Part shown: in pieces, positions 24,096 through 35,509 of the stretch
Numbering within the stretch: position 1 is the stretch's first letter
Layout: each line of letters opens with the position of its first letter
From: Artemia franciscana
Lineage: Eukaryota > Arthropoda > Branchiopoda > Anostraca > Artemiidae
Length of the DNA stretch: 64,000 nucleotides
Direction: 5' to 3'
Assembly (NCBI RefSeq): GCF_032884065.1
Contig: NC_088883.1
Coordinates: 33,835,354 to 33,899,353 of the forward strand
Position numbers and translations under genes: made by a program
Notes under the pieces: model-generated
What the model saw: only the letters and a program-made list of their open reading frames with translations
Database searches by the model: none
Told to the model about the DNA's origin: nothing

Positions 24096-24843
24096 AAGTC
24101 TTTCCAAAATTTTTAATGTCCTAAGCGAATTTTTCCAAATTTGTAACCTATCTAGGTGGTTTTAGATTTTGTTTTTTCACTGGAAAATGAACAATTATTT
24201 TATTATGAACAATCTTATTCAACTCTGATATATAAACTATTATTGTAATTTGTATACTGCAATGTGTTTAATACAAAGCAATCAACCAGTTTAATGCGAT
24301 ATAATTAATAATCTGATATTGACTTCACAGCTATCAAACGGACATATCTTTCTCTAAAAGTTTGGAGTCAGTGAACTTATCACCATACAAAATGTGTTTT
24401 GAAATTCCTCCTGCCTATGCTCAAGGCTTTCAACCTCCAGGGGTCCTTAATTTCAGTCAACAGATGATTTATGAAAAATATTCAGGAGGCTCGGAGGGTT
24501 AAAAAAATTTTACCAAAGTCAATGCCCATCTAGACTCTTTTTTTCATATCGGACAATGGCTACATGCCAATTTTTAGAAGCAAGTATAAGGCCCTTTTCG
24601 AGACAAATTAAAAGATAGATTTAGAATTATTGCTCATTTGACAAAATAGATAGATATGCTGGAGGGACTTTTCATATAGACGGCAAATTCTAAACAAAAA
24701 TGAAGGGATTTATCATTGTGAAGTGTAATTTATTCAGAGTGAATTCATTTAAATGCTTATTGTGTGAGGCTGTGGTTTATTGAGACACATCCCTTATGCT
24801 TAGTGTGGTTATTATTTTTTTCAGTTTTCTGCTCTTCTTTTAG

Positions 24844-24970
24844 GGTCTTTGTATAGCGGTTCCTGGTCCCACTTTATTAGATCTTCAAATGCAAGTAGAT
24901 GTCTCTGTTACGCAAATTACGTCTATATTTGCTGCAAGATCCACAGGATACCTTTTGGGATCTATATTTG
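24844..24970 (+). CDS. MFSD4-like transporter, coding exon 2
   Basis: 127 nt between TTCTTTTAG and GTAAATT. It encodes GLCIAVPGPTLLDLQMQVDV (rest of helix 1 and first outside loop) and SVTQITSIFAARSTGYLLGSIFG (helix 2). PGPTLLDLQ and the ARSTGYLLGS stretch are the N-terminal signature of the MFSD4/NaGLT1 group. The frame is open only in this reading, with donor phase 1. Confidence 0.92.
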
Positions 24971-25082
24971 GTAAATTCTAATTTTTTCGACTTTTTTTCT
25001 TTTTTTGCTTTCATATATTTTATCCATATTGATATCTTTATTTTAAGTTGAATCATTTAATTTTTTTTCCGTTTTTAGCTTT

Positions 25083-25405
25083 CGCTCATCCTGGCTGAGT
25101 GGATTGGTGCGCTGGCTTCAGGATCTTTTGTCTGAGAGGGTGAGGGTTCGAATCCTAGTGTACCCAATTATTTAGTTTGGGACTGGGGTCAGCAGCGTGA
25201 CTCTGTAAGCTCAGCCAGAGTTGACCCAGCTCTAAATGGGTACCTGGAGAAATCTGGGGAAGGTAAACAGGAAGGTTTTGCGAAAGCACAGGATGGTTGG
25301 CCCCCAACCTCCCATTGCACTTCCTGGCTGAAGGGCCAAGAAACGGAGATCAGCACCGCCGGTAGGGACTGTAAGGTATAATGCCGTATTCTTTACCTTT
25401 TACCT
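25083..25405 (+). mobile_element. tRNA-derived SINE, intron 2
   Basis: The head (25083-25170) resembles tRNA-Leu: a box A-like TGGCTGAGTGGATTGG, a CTTCAGGA anticodon-loop-like word and a box B GGGTTCGAATCC at 25144-25155. A ~230-bp unrelated body follows, with AAATGGGTACCTGG and CTGGCTGAAGGGCC. The tail is TTTACCTTTTACC. The acceptor stem does not close and a body is attached, so this is a SINE and not a tRNA gene. Confidence 0.75.
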
Positions 25406-25999
25406 TACTCATCCCTTCATAGTAAATTCTGTTCATCTTCAGTTTGGCATGTTATTTGGCTTTATCTCAGCCCGTTTTAGTCTTTAATGCCACTCTTAAT
25501 TTTTCTCTGAAATACTTATTTGGAAAGCTTTTGCTTAAATTCATTTAAAAAATTGATGAAAGTCTTTGGGTCCCAAAATTATATGCTGTTAATCTTTTTG
25601 GTGTTAATAAGACATAATAAGCTTTGTTTGAAATGAGTCATTTGTATAGAACTGGAAACTATATACCAATCTATTCAAAAAGCAAATATTTCTTTAGCTG
25701 TAATTTATGTTAAATATTTGCTTACAAAAAACCGTAACAAACGTTTTTACTTCAAAAAATTTATCATGATTTTTTTAATATATGAAAAAAATTATTTCTT
25801 AGCTTTGGACCTTGACCCTAGGGGTAAACATAATTTTTGTATATTTTAATCTTTCTCATTGTAATAACTGTTTTGACTTTCATGTTCCTATATATATATT
25901 TTTTTTTTACATTCGGGGTCTGCACCCACAAGGCAAAGAGCAGCCCTCCGATACTGTCCGATTGCTTATAATTCTAGACCAATAATTTTTGTTTGAGCC

Positions 26000-26510
26000 C
26001 TCTTTCAATATTTTATTACCGTCAGTTCGGTACGAATAGCCCTAATGATTGCTGTTTTACAGATAATGAGGGCATGCGTTGTCGGTGCTTTGGGATAAAT
26101 TGTACCTTTTTTCTGACTAAAATTATACAACGTATGAATGTTTGTGGTACAATCAATGAATTTTACGCCACTTTCAATTTCAGCTTTTTTCGTGTCGTGT
26201 TTGCGCTCCTTAAAAAGCTCCCTTTGTTTGCTTACATCCCTAAGATTTAGTGGGAGACTTCCGAAAATTTTGAAATCCAAAAAGAAGCAAACAAATTTAT
26301 GTGAATCCCTTCACCAAAAAATATGGAATTTTGTGAGGTTAAAATTAAATTTGTGCGTTCTTAGGTACCCACTATATAATGACGTAATTTTCGTTAAGAC
26401 TTAATAGACATGCGTGTCTCTTTTTTCTAAAATAATGCAAACTTACAGTCATAAATTTTGACGGGTGAATTGAAATTTATAAAATTGCATATTTAGGTTC
26501 ACTCTGAAAA
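26000..26510 (-). mobile_element. Diverged family Y relative, intron 2
   Basis: On the minus strand, words near 26510-26390 (CACCCGTCAAAATTTATGAC, then TTTTAGAAAA, then TCTTAACGAAAATTACG) follow the order of 5350-5460 in the family Y copy. A 91-codon minus-strand frame (26005-26280) lies in this region. It has no recognised domain and no splice support, so I treat it as part of the repeat. Confidence 0.45.
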
Positions 26511-26657
26511 ACATACTCTTTTTATGCATATGTTTCTCCTCATCTAATACTCATAACCATGAATTGTTTTAAAAGCCTTTTAGTTTTTAGATTTCAATTT
26601 TTTTTCGTACCCTGTTTAACACCATTTTAATATTTTTCGTTTTCTGCTTCGTTTTAG

Positions 26658-26816
26658 GTGGTGTTCTGTTTGACAGGTTCGATCAGCGACTTCTGCTGTT
26701 CACAAGCTTAACTTGGACAGCCATAGCAGTCGGTGCCACTCCATGGTGCAAGAACTTTGGGGCCTTAATGACTGCCATGTCGTTAATGGGAGCTGGAATG
26801 GGCTTCTTAGATACAG
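26658..26816 (+). CDS. MFSD4-like transporter, coding exon 3
   Basis: 159 nt between CGTTTTAG and GTAGTAA, completing a Gly codon with exon 2. It encodes GVLFDRFDQRLLL (inside loop after helix 2, with the DRF acidic-basic pair of MFS proteins), FTSLTWTAIAVGATPWC (helix 3) and FGALMTAMSLMGAGMGFLDT (helix 4). The junction with exon 4 makes DTGGNVMCIDLWG, matching the family motif at the end of helix 4. Confidence 0.93.
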
Positions 26817-26893
26817 GTAGTAAAATAATACAAGTCTATTTCTGCGAAACATTTTACGAATAATTCTTTGTGGAAGTCAGAGTCATACTTATA

Positions 26894-27681
26894 TCTATAT
26901 ATATAAAAATAAGTTATTTGTTTGTGTGTCTGTCTGTCTGTCCGCATATGACGTCTGAATTATTTCATCATATACCAATTTAAAAACGAATGTATTCAAG
27001 CCGAAGTAGCTGAGTTGGTAAAGCGTTATGTTCCAGCTTTTAGGTCCGAGAGGTTCCAGGTTCGAACCTTGGCTTTAGCATTAATACAAAAGAAGGAAAA
27101 AAACTAAAAAATATAAAAACTACAAAAAATAACTAAAAAGAAAATACTAAAAAAACTAAAAAAGCTAAAAAACTAAAAAAACTAAAAAAAGGTAAAAAAC
27201 TAAAAACTAAAAAAGAAAAAAAAAACTAAAAAATAACTAAAAAAAAGGTAAAAACTACAAAAAAAAAGCTAAAAAGAAAAAAAAACTAAAAACTAATAAA
27301 AAAAACTAAAAAAAGACTAAAAAAAACTAAAAACTGAAAAAGAAAAAAAACTAAAAAAAGGAAAAAAACTGAAAAATAAAGGAGAAAAAGAAAACTAAAA
27401 AAAAATAAAAATAAAAAAAACTAAAAAAGGTAAAAACTACAAAAAAAACTAAAAAGAAAAAAGAAAAAAACTAAAAAAGATAAAAACCAAAAAAAAAAAC
27501 TAAAAAGAAAAAAGGAAACAAACAAAAACCGGACACTCAAAGAGAAATTACAGACTGGGACACCGGGACACAAATGACGACTGGGACGTGTGTGTCGACT
27601 GACGTCATGTTTGTCGACTGACGTCATTATAAGGATTGAGCTGTACAGTGAAGAATGTTGTATATTCGCAAGTTTTACGTA

Positions 27682-27767
<86 letters not shown>

Positions 27768-27904
27768 ATATTCACAGGTGGGACACAGGGACACAACTAC
27801 AATGGCGCGTAACGACTTACGCGTGCGGGAGCGCTTGGAGGGGGGGCGAAGCGCCCCCACCAAATAGGTGTTGGGGTGGCGCGAAGTGCCACCCCAACAG
27901 CTAG
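26894..27904 (+). mobile_element. Non-autonomous Helitron, intron 3
   Basis: Starts TCTATATATATAAAAATAAG directly after an A (26893). Ends with a GC-rich hairpin (about 27869-27898, arms GTTGGGGTGGCGC and its inverse) and CTAG at 27901-27904, followed by T: the A/T target rule of Helitrons. Length 1011 bp. Inside, in order, are a GTCTGTCTGTCTG head, a tRNA-like insert (27000-27080), an A-rich AAAAACTAAAAA block (27090-27520), a stub of the Pif1 helicase end (ATGTTGTATATTCGCAAG at 27654) and a (TA)n run (27683-27765). It is the same family as 13882-15372 in the opposite orientation. Confidence 0.85.
27000..27080 (+). repeat. tRNA-like sequence inside Helitron
   Basis: 81 nt with a 7-bp acceptor stem (27000-27006 with 27073-27079, one mismatch), D stem GCT/AGC (27009-27011 with 27022-27024), a T arm CCAGG-TTCGAAC-CTTGG (27056-27072) and A as discriminator. 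The anticodon stem pairs poorly; a long variable-type arm (CTTTT with GAGAG) can form. It is absent from the matching position of both 5' blocks of the other Helitron (near 14850 and 15275). It is called a tRNA-derived insert; function as a tRNA is doubtful. Confidence 0.6.
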
Positions 27905-28930
27905 TGTTTGAATAGATTTGAGTAAGACCAAACAAAACCTCTTATGTAGAGACTCTAAATGCAATAGAAAAGACGACACGAGCCAGGTTTCCTGTGGACA
28001 CTACTACAATAAACAAAACATTAAAGGATTTCACGTAAAGAAAAAGTTCATGGAGATGGCTTAACGTAGTGTGATTGGGTTTTTACCAATTTAAGGTCGG
28101 TCAAAATCAAAGGGTTAAGGTCAAATACGTCTAAGATCAAAGGTTAATATGAATGATACAGAAGTACCTTAATGAAAAAGTTCAGATACTGCAAATAGTT
28201 AAGCGGTTTTATCAAGGTTGTACTCATGATTGATTATTATTATTATTGATATTTATAGATTAAGTCCAATGGAGTTAACTCCCCCTCCCCTATCCATACA
28301 CCTTTAACGATTAAACGGGTTTTACGACATAAATGCCAATAAATTACCCAAATAAAAAGGGCGAGTATAAGCAATTCAATATCAGTAAGAGCTAGAAGAT
28401 TCCTATCTCTATCAGTCCTTGTTTTTGCTTCTAGAGAAGTCATCATAATCGTAGATTTGTCTATCAATTAACTTTAGAATAGATTAACTATGGAATTTTA
28501 CTTATAGAATTTAACTATAGAATTAATTAACTATTGATTTGTAATCAAAAGCTACATAATAGAAACCCATAAAAGCTTAGAGTTAAATTTGATGTGCTGA
28601 AGTAGATGTAGAGGGTAGTTTAAATAAATTTATCAAATTACAAATAAAGCAAGTTAGAGCAAGTTTGCCAAGAAATATATTTGGCTTTTTTAATATCCTG
28701 TTAAAAGAACTACATAACGACAAAGAACTACATAAATGATGTATTATTTTTTAATTTGAAATAAGCGATCGAAACTTTTTTTTTGATTATTTATCACTCG
28801 GGTTCTAACTGGTGCGGGTTTGTCATCCTAGTCTAATATCAGCTAGTCTAATATCAAGTGTCAGTATGATTATTTATTTTAATCAAAGAACTGACTAACT
28901 GCAGAAAATGAAATGTTAATTTTGTATACC
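27905..28930. other. Intron 3 sequence, nothing recognised
   Basis: AT-rich sequence between the Helitron and the CCGATCGG motif cluster. No exon-like frame. Confidence 0.5.
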
Positions 28931-28973
28931 AATTGATAGTTAAAGCCAGTTCAGACGCATGGGGAAACGCTCA

Positions 28974-29362
28974 AAAACCGATCTATATCATGGTAAAACC
29001 GATCGTGTTTGCCCATAGTACTGATCGGTTTTGGGGTTTGGAATTTCCTCTAGTTTCCCTATGGTACCGATCGGTTTTTCTTTTGTCCTCCAGCAAAATG
29101 AGCAAGTTTATTTAAAAATGGAAAGCATGTCAAATGTTAAGCACGCTAGAGTTCGAGATTTGATGGTTCTTATCCAGAACCATCTGTTTTTACCAACACA
29201 AGTAATGATTTGCATAAAACTAATATGAAAGAGGAAGATATTTGGCAAGAAATATGTTTGGCTTAGAGACTTGGCGCGTGAAAGTACATGTTATCTGTGC
29301 TTCTTGGGAAATTTTTTTACTTATCGTTTGAACACTTTTCCTCTCGCTCCGATCGGTTTTTC
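28974..29362. repeat. Cluster of AAAACCGATC motifs
   Basis: Two forward words (28974-28983, 28994-29005) and three inverse words (GATCGGTTTT near 29023, 29070 and 29351) occur within 390 bp. The core CCGATCGG is palindromic. Whether it is a binding site or a decayed repeat is not decidable here. Confidence 0.4.
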
Positions 29363-29759
29363 TTCAAGGTCAATAAATTGAAAAGATTCATTAACAAATT
29401 AACCTAAAATTAATGTAATTCAAGAATCAAGTAATTGTTTATACGGAATATATCAGAATTTTAAATATGTAAATGGTTGATACATTCAAAAACACTGGCA
29501 AATACCTGAAACAAACTTGCATCAGACATTAAATATTTGTCAAAATAATATAATTAAAATACCGAGTAAAATAAGGGACAAATGATTTGCAATATCTCTC
29601 GGTACTAGAGGCTGGGTAAGTCATTAACTGTGGACAATTATTTATTATTTTTCGGAGCCTAGTAACTGGTCCATCTGCAGAGTGGTTCTCAAGGTCAGTT
29701 AGTATACCACGATGAGCTGGGGACTTCAAGAAATTTAGTGCATCATCTTACGTTGAGTA

Positions 29760-31110
29760 GTTATGTCCAAGTTTAATCTACACAGCTCTTTTTTGTATTA
29801 TCTCAAGTTTATCTGATTGATCTCTTGTCAAAACTAGATGCCAAGCTGGATTTGCCTACTCAAGATAAGGTCTAACGGTGCTGCAGTATGCAGACTTTAA
29901 AACATCTGTTGGCATACCAAATCTCTTCTGGTTGGAAAATAAATGAAAAAGTGAGGCGTCTTTTTTAGTTCGATAGTCAACATGCGAGTTCCATCTTAAA
30001 TCTTTGCCCAAAAGTATTCCAAGTATTTTAATAGTTTTCTTTGTCAGCAGTAGGGGAATAAGAGAAGAGTGGCTTTTGACCTTAATGAAGGAAAAAGTCA
30101 TATAAGAGCTCTTAGTTTCACTGACCGTCAATTATTCGTTTCCAAATTCAGCTTTTAGGTCAGTAAAAATTCTTGTTAAGTCAAACTGTTCTGTAGTCGG
30201 AGGGCTTAGTTACAATGATAAAGCAGTCAAATCATCAGCAGATTTAAAACGCTCTCGAACTGTTGTTAAAATACAATTAAAAAAAAATAGAAAAGAAAGT
30301 GTAAAGTCCATTGTAGCTAACCGCAAAAAGTATCTAAAAATCCAGATGGCTCATGATCAGGGAGCTGGACGCAGTCAGATCTTTAAAAAGAAAACTAGCA
30401 AGCATGCGTGCAACAAATAGACGGGCACCCATAATCTGATTATGGTTCAATATTTACTTCATTATGGTTGAGACTATGAAAAAACTTAACTATATCAACA
30501 AATAATGCATCAACATAAGCCCCATTTTTTCTAAATGTTTAAGGATGGTATCCAACAATACAAACAAATAATGAACAGTTCTATGTCTGGTTCTAAGTCC
30601 AAATTGAAAGAGCTGGTGTTTTTGAAATTAGTCTCATTTCAGCAATATCCTTAGGGGCCTAACATTTGGAGATCGGGGTAACATATGCCTGTTTAAAAAT
30701 ACTAAGGAAAATGCCATCAATAAAACATTGGTTAGAATTTGCCGTTTAAAGGAAAAGATAAAAGATTAGCACACTCAATAATCAATTTAATTGGTATTTC
30801 ACTTAGGTGACTAGATTTACGAGGATCAAGTGCCTTCAACTTCTTAACAACTGAACTAATCTCTAGAAAAAGTATATTTAAAACTGAGTCATTAAGTGTT
30901 AGTATTGTTAGTCGCGAATGAATTTTACGAGTCAATGCAAAAGCTCATTAATCTCATAAGGTTGCAGGAGATTAATGCAACCTCATAAGGTTGCATTAAT
31001 CTCATAAGGTTGCAATTTACCATTATTATCTGTAACTTCAACTTTGGTCACTTTTTTACCGATAACATTCTGAACAGTATCATGGAACTTCCTTGGGTTG
31101 GATTGATATA
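29760..31110 (-). mobile_element. LINE family B remnant, intron 3
   Basis: On the minus strand, in order: SNPRKFHDTVQNVIGKK (about 31098-31050), EISSVVKKLKALDPRKSS (30870-30815, the start of reverse transcriptase), YVDALFVDIVKFFHSLNH (about 30515-30455, palm motif A), KSADDLTALSL (about 30245-30212, catalytic DD) and LGILLGKDLRWNSHVDYRT (about 30030-29975, thumb). This is the order of a non-LTR reverse transcriptase of another family than A. Many stops and frameshifts make it a fossil. A small local duplication of an ATTAATCTCATAAGGTTGCA-type word lies at 30955-31013. Confidence 0.75.
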
Positions 31111-31394
31111 TTTTGCTGATTATTTATGAACCATGCTGCTTACGTGAATATCTTATTTTTTACACGGTTGAATTTCTCAACCTTTTGAAATCTTCCTCGT
31201 GTCCATTTAAATGCAATTCATTCTTCAATTTTATCAGATCCCAAATATACCGAGCAATCTATGGTTTTTCATTAGATTCACATAATTTTTGTGGGAAAAT
31301 TTCAGGGTATTTTTCGAACAATTCCCTACAAAATTAACGTGCCATTTTGTCACCATCAGATAATGAGAGGATATCACGCCAGTTAAGATTTTTG

Positions 31395-31745
31395 AGCCAT
31401 TTCTGAGTTCCTGCCTTTCGGCAGGAACTCAGACTGGGTGTCAGACCGTCGTTTCTTCGGTCGGCACTGAGATCGCTTCCAACCGGCTTTTGTAGGGTCG
31501 AAGTCAAGGATCGTCTTTGCGGGTAAATGCAGAAGCATTCGAATTAGGTATTCAAACCATCGTTATTTACGCTCAGCTGCTAGGGTCAAAAACCGAGACT
31601 GTTGGGTGATCTGCACCAGCTTCTTGTTACTCACGAAGTCAAACCACTGCCGACTTTTAATCCTTCTCATGCTCTTCTACTGGAATACATTGATGGCCTT
31701 TAGGGTTGTGTCCGCTGCATGCCATTTCTCAGCTCAAGCATTACA
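31395..31745 (-). mobile_element. LINE family C C-terminal fragment
   Basis: Minus-strand reading gives RQWFDFVSNKKLVQITQQSR (about 31655-31600), LTLAAERK, RWFEYLIRM (about 31565-31540) and LDFDPTKAGWKRSQCRPKKR (about 31508-31450). These match the region after the reverse transcriptase in non-LTR elements, where RW.GH..RM is typical. The family differs from A and B. Confidence 0.6.
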
Positions 31746-31749
31746 GGAC

Positions 31750-32300
31750 CGACGAGGGGGTTGAAAATTTACAGTTTAGTGTTAATGACTGATACGTGAT
31801 AGAGGGGCGATTATTAACATGCATTTCCCCCAATCAGTAATCTTTAAACATGCTAAAGAAGAAAATTATCTATTAGTCCATGAATTGCCTATACCAGTAT
31901 CAAAAGCTGATGAGTCTCGTAGGCTGAAAAAGCTACTGTGTATGTGACTGAAATGTTCCAGGGATTATTATGTTGTGGTTCATTGTCTAATAAACGGATT
32001 TTCCCTATTGAACTGTTATTTGTAACTTGCACCAAACGCGTTGTTAGTAGATACAAGGGAGCGGGGGATCAATAGCATAAGTACAACTAGCAATGGGGGG
32101 GGGGGGTTTGGAATTCATAGTTCTAAGAATTGAGTTGCATCTTTTAGTATAGTATGTAATCTTTTAGAATAGTATGCATCTATAGTATGTAAAATAGTTA
32201 ACTAAGATCAATTGAACCACGTCTTTGGCTATATTTATGCTCCACGAAACTCAATTTTATAATTATTAGTTATCGCCTATTGAATTTTTTTTCTTTTTAG
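31750..32300. other. Intron 3, 3' part
   Basis: AT-rich with a G run near 32095-32106. It ends in the pyrimidine tract TTTTTTTTCTTTTTAG, the acceptor of exon 4. Confidence 0.6.
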
Positions 32301-35300
32301 GAGGTAATGTGATGTGTATCGATCTATGGGGAAAAGATAGTGGACCGTATATGCAGGCTCTACATTTCAGCTTTGGTGCTGGTGCATTTGTGGCTCCCTT
32401 GTTGGCGGAGCCATTTTTATCGCCCATAATTGATGAAAACGATGGGGGACTCGCAATTTCTCCTGAAAATTCTCTAGAATTCTCCACTCACACTTGGAGG
32501 GACAAACGTTCGATAAATTTGAACAAATCTGACCCAAACATTCATTTTCCTTTATTAGTTAATGACACTGCTGATATTATTGATGATAGTTCGAGTAATA
32601 GCAGTCTCATTCCTAGCGCATTAAACTTAAATGACTCAGAAATGACACCAAATGGAACGGGCTATCAGAACGTTGTCATTGCAAAGAATGATTCGTCATT
32701 CACAAACCGACGTGAAAACGATTCCTCAGTTCAGAGTGGTGAGTCATTGTCTGCAGCCATTTTTGATAGTGTAGCATTAACTCCTAGTTTAGCTTCTGAT
32801 TCTATCAGTTCAACGGAATTCTTACAAAATGCGGAGCGCAATATCAGCAATCAAATAAGTACAGACTCTTCAGTAATTGTTAATCTTTCTGATAATGATT
32901 ATGCATCTCTTAAGCCGTTTGAAAATGTCTCGGATATAATTACAGCACCCAATGTTCCACAGACTGCTATGCTTCCTTTAGAGCAAACTACAAAACGAAT
33001 CCCTAAACCAAAGCCACAGGTCAATGATGGTGAGAACCTTGACAACAGTGTCAATTGGGAAAAAATTAAGCTGTTTGAAAATGTCTCGAATATAATTACA
33101 GCACCCAATGTTCCACAGACTGCTATGCTTCCTTTAGAGCAAACTACAAAACGAATCCCTAAACCAAAGCCACAGGTCAATGATGGTGAGAACCTTGACA
33201 ACAGTGTCAATTGGGAAAAAATTAAGCTGTTTGAAAATGTCTCGGATATAATTACAGCATCCAATGTTCCACAGACTGCTATGCTTCCTTTAGAGCAAAC
33301 TACAAAACGAATCCCTAAACCAAAGCCACAGGTCAATGATGGTGAGAACCTTGACAACAGTGTCAATTGGGAAAAAATTAAGCTTCCGAACCCAACTCCA
33401 GGAACGCTTCCTGTCACTACTACCCAAACGCCAGTAAATTCAACTGATCTAAATAACACGACGGTACAACCTAGTGTTGACAACCAAAAAATAAGTACGA
33501 ATACATCAGTAGGTAATATGAGTATAACTGCAGAGGTAAGAACCCAACAACCAAGTATATTGTCGGTACAACCAAATATGAATACGATACTAGTTAATAA
33601 GAATATTACTCCAGAGACAAGTACTGGTATCACAAATTCACCGTATTCAACAATAGACGTAAATGACACATTACTTGATGAAACTAGAACTGTTTTAGAC
33701 CCAACTGTGCAATCTAGCGTTGACATGAGTAGTAAGGGCATGGGCGAAGAACCAAGTGTTACGAATTACTATTCGAAAGTAGATTCTAATAACTTTATAA
33801 ACGAAGTAGACCCCAGAGGATTGGATCAAAGTGACATATTATTGACAAAGTCGATACAACATTTTGACTTCAGTAACATGACAACTAATGTAATACCAGA
33901 ATCGACTGTTAATGATAGTTTAATAGCTAAAAGTATTCCACAAGCTGACAATAGCAACATTGAACTAACTAATGATTCAATAGCGATAGGTAAGGTTTCG
34001 AGCGCGGCCGATTCTGAGAAGTTAAACCCTACCAATGAAATGGTCAGTGGGTCTAAAACCACTGAATCATCAATTATCATGTCTACCGCCAGTTCTGTTG
34101 TTTTTCAATACTCTTTTACTGTCAAAACAGATGAGAATATAACTTCTACTAATATGCCTGAAATGTATAATCCGAACACTGAGAACATCGTTTCCCCAGA
34201 CGCAAGTAAAGGTGATCTTCCGGTGCTTTCTTCCTCTTCTTCGCGTCAGTTTATTACAAATGCTTATGGCGACTCTGAGTCTGTATTTAAAGTTTTTTCT
34301 TCAACTGTGTACACACCTAAGAGTCAAGCTGGCTCTTTTTGGTCAGGCAGTGTTGCCAAAGAGGAAAATTTAACAACAACGAAAACGGCCGAAAATTCTG
34401 TCTCTGTGACAATCTCAAGTGAAGCAGTAAGCAAATCGGTTGAAGACAAAATCGTCACGAGTAGATATGGTGATAGTCAAGGTGAGAGTGAACAGCATCA
34501 CATAGATGGCAGACTAAGGATTAAAGATGAATCTAATATCGAAATGTCTACTCCACATTCGTCAACAGCAAAACCAAAAGTCCATTATTCTAAACCACAG
34601 AATACTTTTAGCAGTGGTAATGACGACAACACCTACCCAAATGACGGATTTTCAGAGACCATTGAAAAATATGGTGTCACTAAAATTCATATTGCTTACA
34701 TCATAATAGCAGCTTTGACATTTCATGTAGGTTTGATATTTTTATGTTTCTTATGCAAAAAGAAAGGTAAGCAAGTCAGACCAGTTGTGATGGATAAGCC
34801 AGCGCAGGTTGAGGGGAAAGTTCGTGTTTTTATACTAGTATCACTTCTATCATTATTTTTTCTGCTCTATGTGGGAATGGAGGTTGCCTACGGACAGCTG
34901 GTCATGACATTTTCTGTTCGTAGCGAATTGGGTTTAAGCAAATCGCAGGGCTCTTATATCACAGCCGTGTTTTGGGGTAGTTTTGCTGCATTTCGATTTA
35001 TTAGCATTTTTTTAGCTCGATTCTTACAACCTTCAAATCTACTATTTATCGATTTTATTTTAACTAGCACCGGCTCTGTTATTTTATCAATTGGCGCTTC
35101 GTCCAGTGAGACTTGTTTGCGGATTGGAACTGCTCTTGTGGGCTCTGGAATGGCCAATGTATTTCCATCAGGATTCTTATGGGCTGAACAACATCTCAGT
35201 GTCTCCAATAAAATGGCATCTGTTTTTGTTGTAGGTGCCGCTGCTGGGGAAATGATATGCCCTCTGATTGGGGGAATGTTAGTAGAGTATGAACCAATGA

Positions 35301-35494
35301 CACTCATGTATGAACTCTTAGTAACTAATTGTCTATGTATTATTACATTCTTCTTTGCGCTTTTTATAGCTAATATAGCTAGAAAAAATAATCGCTCTGC
35401 ATTATTAGAGTACCAATTGGCTAATGAATATGATGAAGATGAGATGGTTAACTTTCCCAGTGGAAGAAATCATGGTCGTCTTTTAGTCCGTTGA
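32301..35494 (+). CDS. MFSD4-like transporter, coding exon 4 (giant loop)
   Basis: 3194 nt to TGA. It starts GGNVMCIDLWG, then MQALHFSFGAGAFVAPLLAE (helix 5 and the MQALHFSF signature of the MFSD4/NaGLT1 group). From about exon residue 38 to 789 comes a polar Ser/Thr/Asn/Asp-rich segment with many N-x-S/T sequons and three 52-residue repeats. Helix 6 follows (KIHIAYIIIAALTFHVGLIF), then KKKGK, and after that six more helices: a VFILVSLLSLFFLLYVGME stretch, the AYGQLV, FWGSFAAFR and SGMANVFPSGF blocks, GAAAGEMICPLIGG and the last helix ending IANIARKN. By the positive-inside rule the loop is extracellular. Relatives transport glucose or urea; the substrate here is unproven. An acidic C-tail (NEYDEDEM) is cytosolic. 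Confidence 0.92.
32918..33385 (+). repeat. Three 156-bp coding tandem repeats
   Basis: Three head-to-tail units of 156 bp (52 codons) inside the transporter loop, starting near 32918, 33074 and 33230. Each begins FENVSxIITA and contains TTKRIPKPKPQVNDGENLDN and VNWEKIK. The units differ at only a few bases (for example GGATATA against GAATATA, and CACCC against CATCC), so the expansion is recent and keeps the frame. Confidence 0.95.
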
Positions 35495-35503
35495 GTAGTA
35501 GTT

Positions 35504-35509
35504 AATAAA
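35504..35509 (+). terminator. Candidate polyadenylation signal
   Basis: AATAAA ten bases after the transporter stop codon. It would give a very short 3' end; later AT-rich signals may be used instead. Confidence 0.35.

Larger units (their letters stand above)
17957..35494 (+). other. Transporter gene span (MFSD4/NaGLT1-like)
   Basis: The whole coding span of the main gene. Four exons with canonical AG/GT borders join in frame (222 + 127 + 159 + 3194 nt) to 1233 codons plus stop. Introns run 18186-24843, 24971-26657 and 26817-32300; phases are 0, 1 and 1. The first coding exon is preceded by TTATTGTAG at 17948-17956, so a 5' untranslated exon probably lies upstream and the promoter is not identified here. 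No other gene is nested in the introns. Confidence 0.9.

Noticed and set aside
25083..25170. Functional tRNA-Leu gene
   Set aside because: The acceptor stem does not close and a SINE body with a TTTACC tail is attached.
26005..26280. 91-codon minus-strand frame as a gene in intron 2
   Set aside because: No recognised domain; the segment looks like a diverged family Y repeat.
27000..27080. Functional tRNA gene
   Set aside because: The anticodon stem pairs poorly, the acceptor has a mismatch, and it lies inside a Helitron; better called tRNA-derived.
32899..33741. 280-codon minus-strand open frame
   Set aside because: It is the antisense of the transporter loop, including its tandem repeats; the sense frame has family homology and splice context.
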